Origin: Membranipora membranacea
Lineage: Eukaryota; Bryozoa; Gymnolaemata; Cheilostomatida; Membraniporidae
DNA length: 64,000 bases
Assembly (NCBI GenBank): GCA_914767715.1
Contig: OU612065.1
Coordinates: 9,732,001 to 9,796,000 of the forward strand
Direction of reading: 5' to 3'
Made by a program: the position numbers and the translations under genes. Below the pieces are notes generated by a model. The model was given only the letters and a program-made list of their open reading frames with translations, did not search any database and had not been told where the DNA came from. Below are positions 63,529 through 64,000 of the stretch, piece after piece. Numbering within the stretch: the stretch's first letter is position 1; the number at the start of each line of letters is the position of its first letter.

Positions 63529-64000
63529 GCTTTATAGATGAAAACCTCCTTGTTTGTTGCAGCATGGTTGAATTGGAAATGAAGTGAGGAATAGAAAAAC
63601 CACATGCACATCGCACTAGACTGGACACGCTGCATTCATATTACATAACTAGCATACATGGCCAGGCTACATCAAACTCCACTCCATACAAAACAAACAT
63701 CACATCTATTATCTAAAGATGCCGCCCATGTGGTTTTGCTTACAAACAAATAAATGTACACGCCTACCTTAAAATGACCTTCAAACGACCTTCAATTTTG
63801 TGCTCCAGATAGCAAAAATCGCTTTTAGACAGGCTATGACCTGCAAGCAGAATGGTTCTTAGATATGAAACCATTTTCATCTAGGAAGATAACTCCAAAG
63901 TATTAAGCAAAATATAGGTACTGTAGAATCAGGGAGCAGGGAGGGTGGGATGATCCCACCAATGACCCCACCCTCCCTGGTAGAATGGATTGGATAAGTA
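63529..64000. other. window end, no gene recognised
   Basis: The last 470 bases are AT-rich and show no coding exon. Near the end a partly palindromic GC-rich motif occurs, GGGAGGGTGGGATGATCCCACC followed by CCCCACCCTCCCTGG (about 63943-63982). A similar motif sits at about 47606-47628. Confidence 0.4.

Overview
This is a eukaryotic, animal nuclear window. All protein genes are split by GT-AG introns, the sequence is AT-rich, spacing is moderate, and old mobile elements are scattered through introns and gaps. Gene content points to a ciliated, probably marine bilaterian: a tektin, a CCDC87-like protein, and a receptor of the myoinhibitory-peptide/sex-peptide-receptor family, which is best known from protostomes. 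A lophotrochozoan (spiralian) is my best guess; I cannot place it further. Gene models were built by hand from both strands by matching open exons, splice sites and reading phase. Family names come from remembered family sequences, not from a search.

Layout. 1-11089 (-): long CCDC87-like gene, 3' end outside the window. 12259-16986 (+): TRMO, a tRNA methyltransferase whose tiny first exon is followed by a 3.2 kb intron full of mobile-element debris. 18637-25141 (+): TPD52-family coiled-coil gene. 25583-27145 (-): single-exon peptide GPCR. 29548-31132 (-): TXNDC17 (TRP14) in four exons. 32663-34761 (+): TEKT1. 35427-39141 (-): NAA35, a NatC subunit. 41366-45089 and 45337-47353 (+): two tandem OVCA2/FSH1 serine hydrolases, the second with no first exon of its own. 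48641-50206 (+): unrecognised tail-anchored protein. 50921-62417 (-): NCAPG2, 21 exons. 63202-63528 (-): MULE-type transposase fragment.

The genes are housekeeping or ciliary and do not form a pathway. Several neighbours are head-to-head (CCDC87-like/TRMO, TXNDC17/TEKT1, NAA35/OVCA2) or tail-to-tail (TPD52/GPCR, TEKT1/NAA35, tail-anchored/NCAPG2).

Mobile DNA seen: two non-LTR reverse-transcriptase tails, one MULE fragment, three tRNA-like (SINE-type) units, two terminal-inverted-repeat elements that each enclose a tRNA-like unit, two dispersed repeat families with two copies each, several hairpin elements and a 12-bp minisatellite. The points most worth checking are the shared-first-exon OVCA2 pair, the tRNA-like units nested inside inverted-repeat elements, and the tail-anchored gene.
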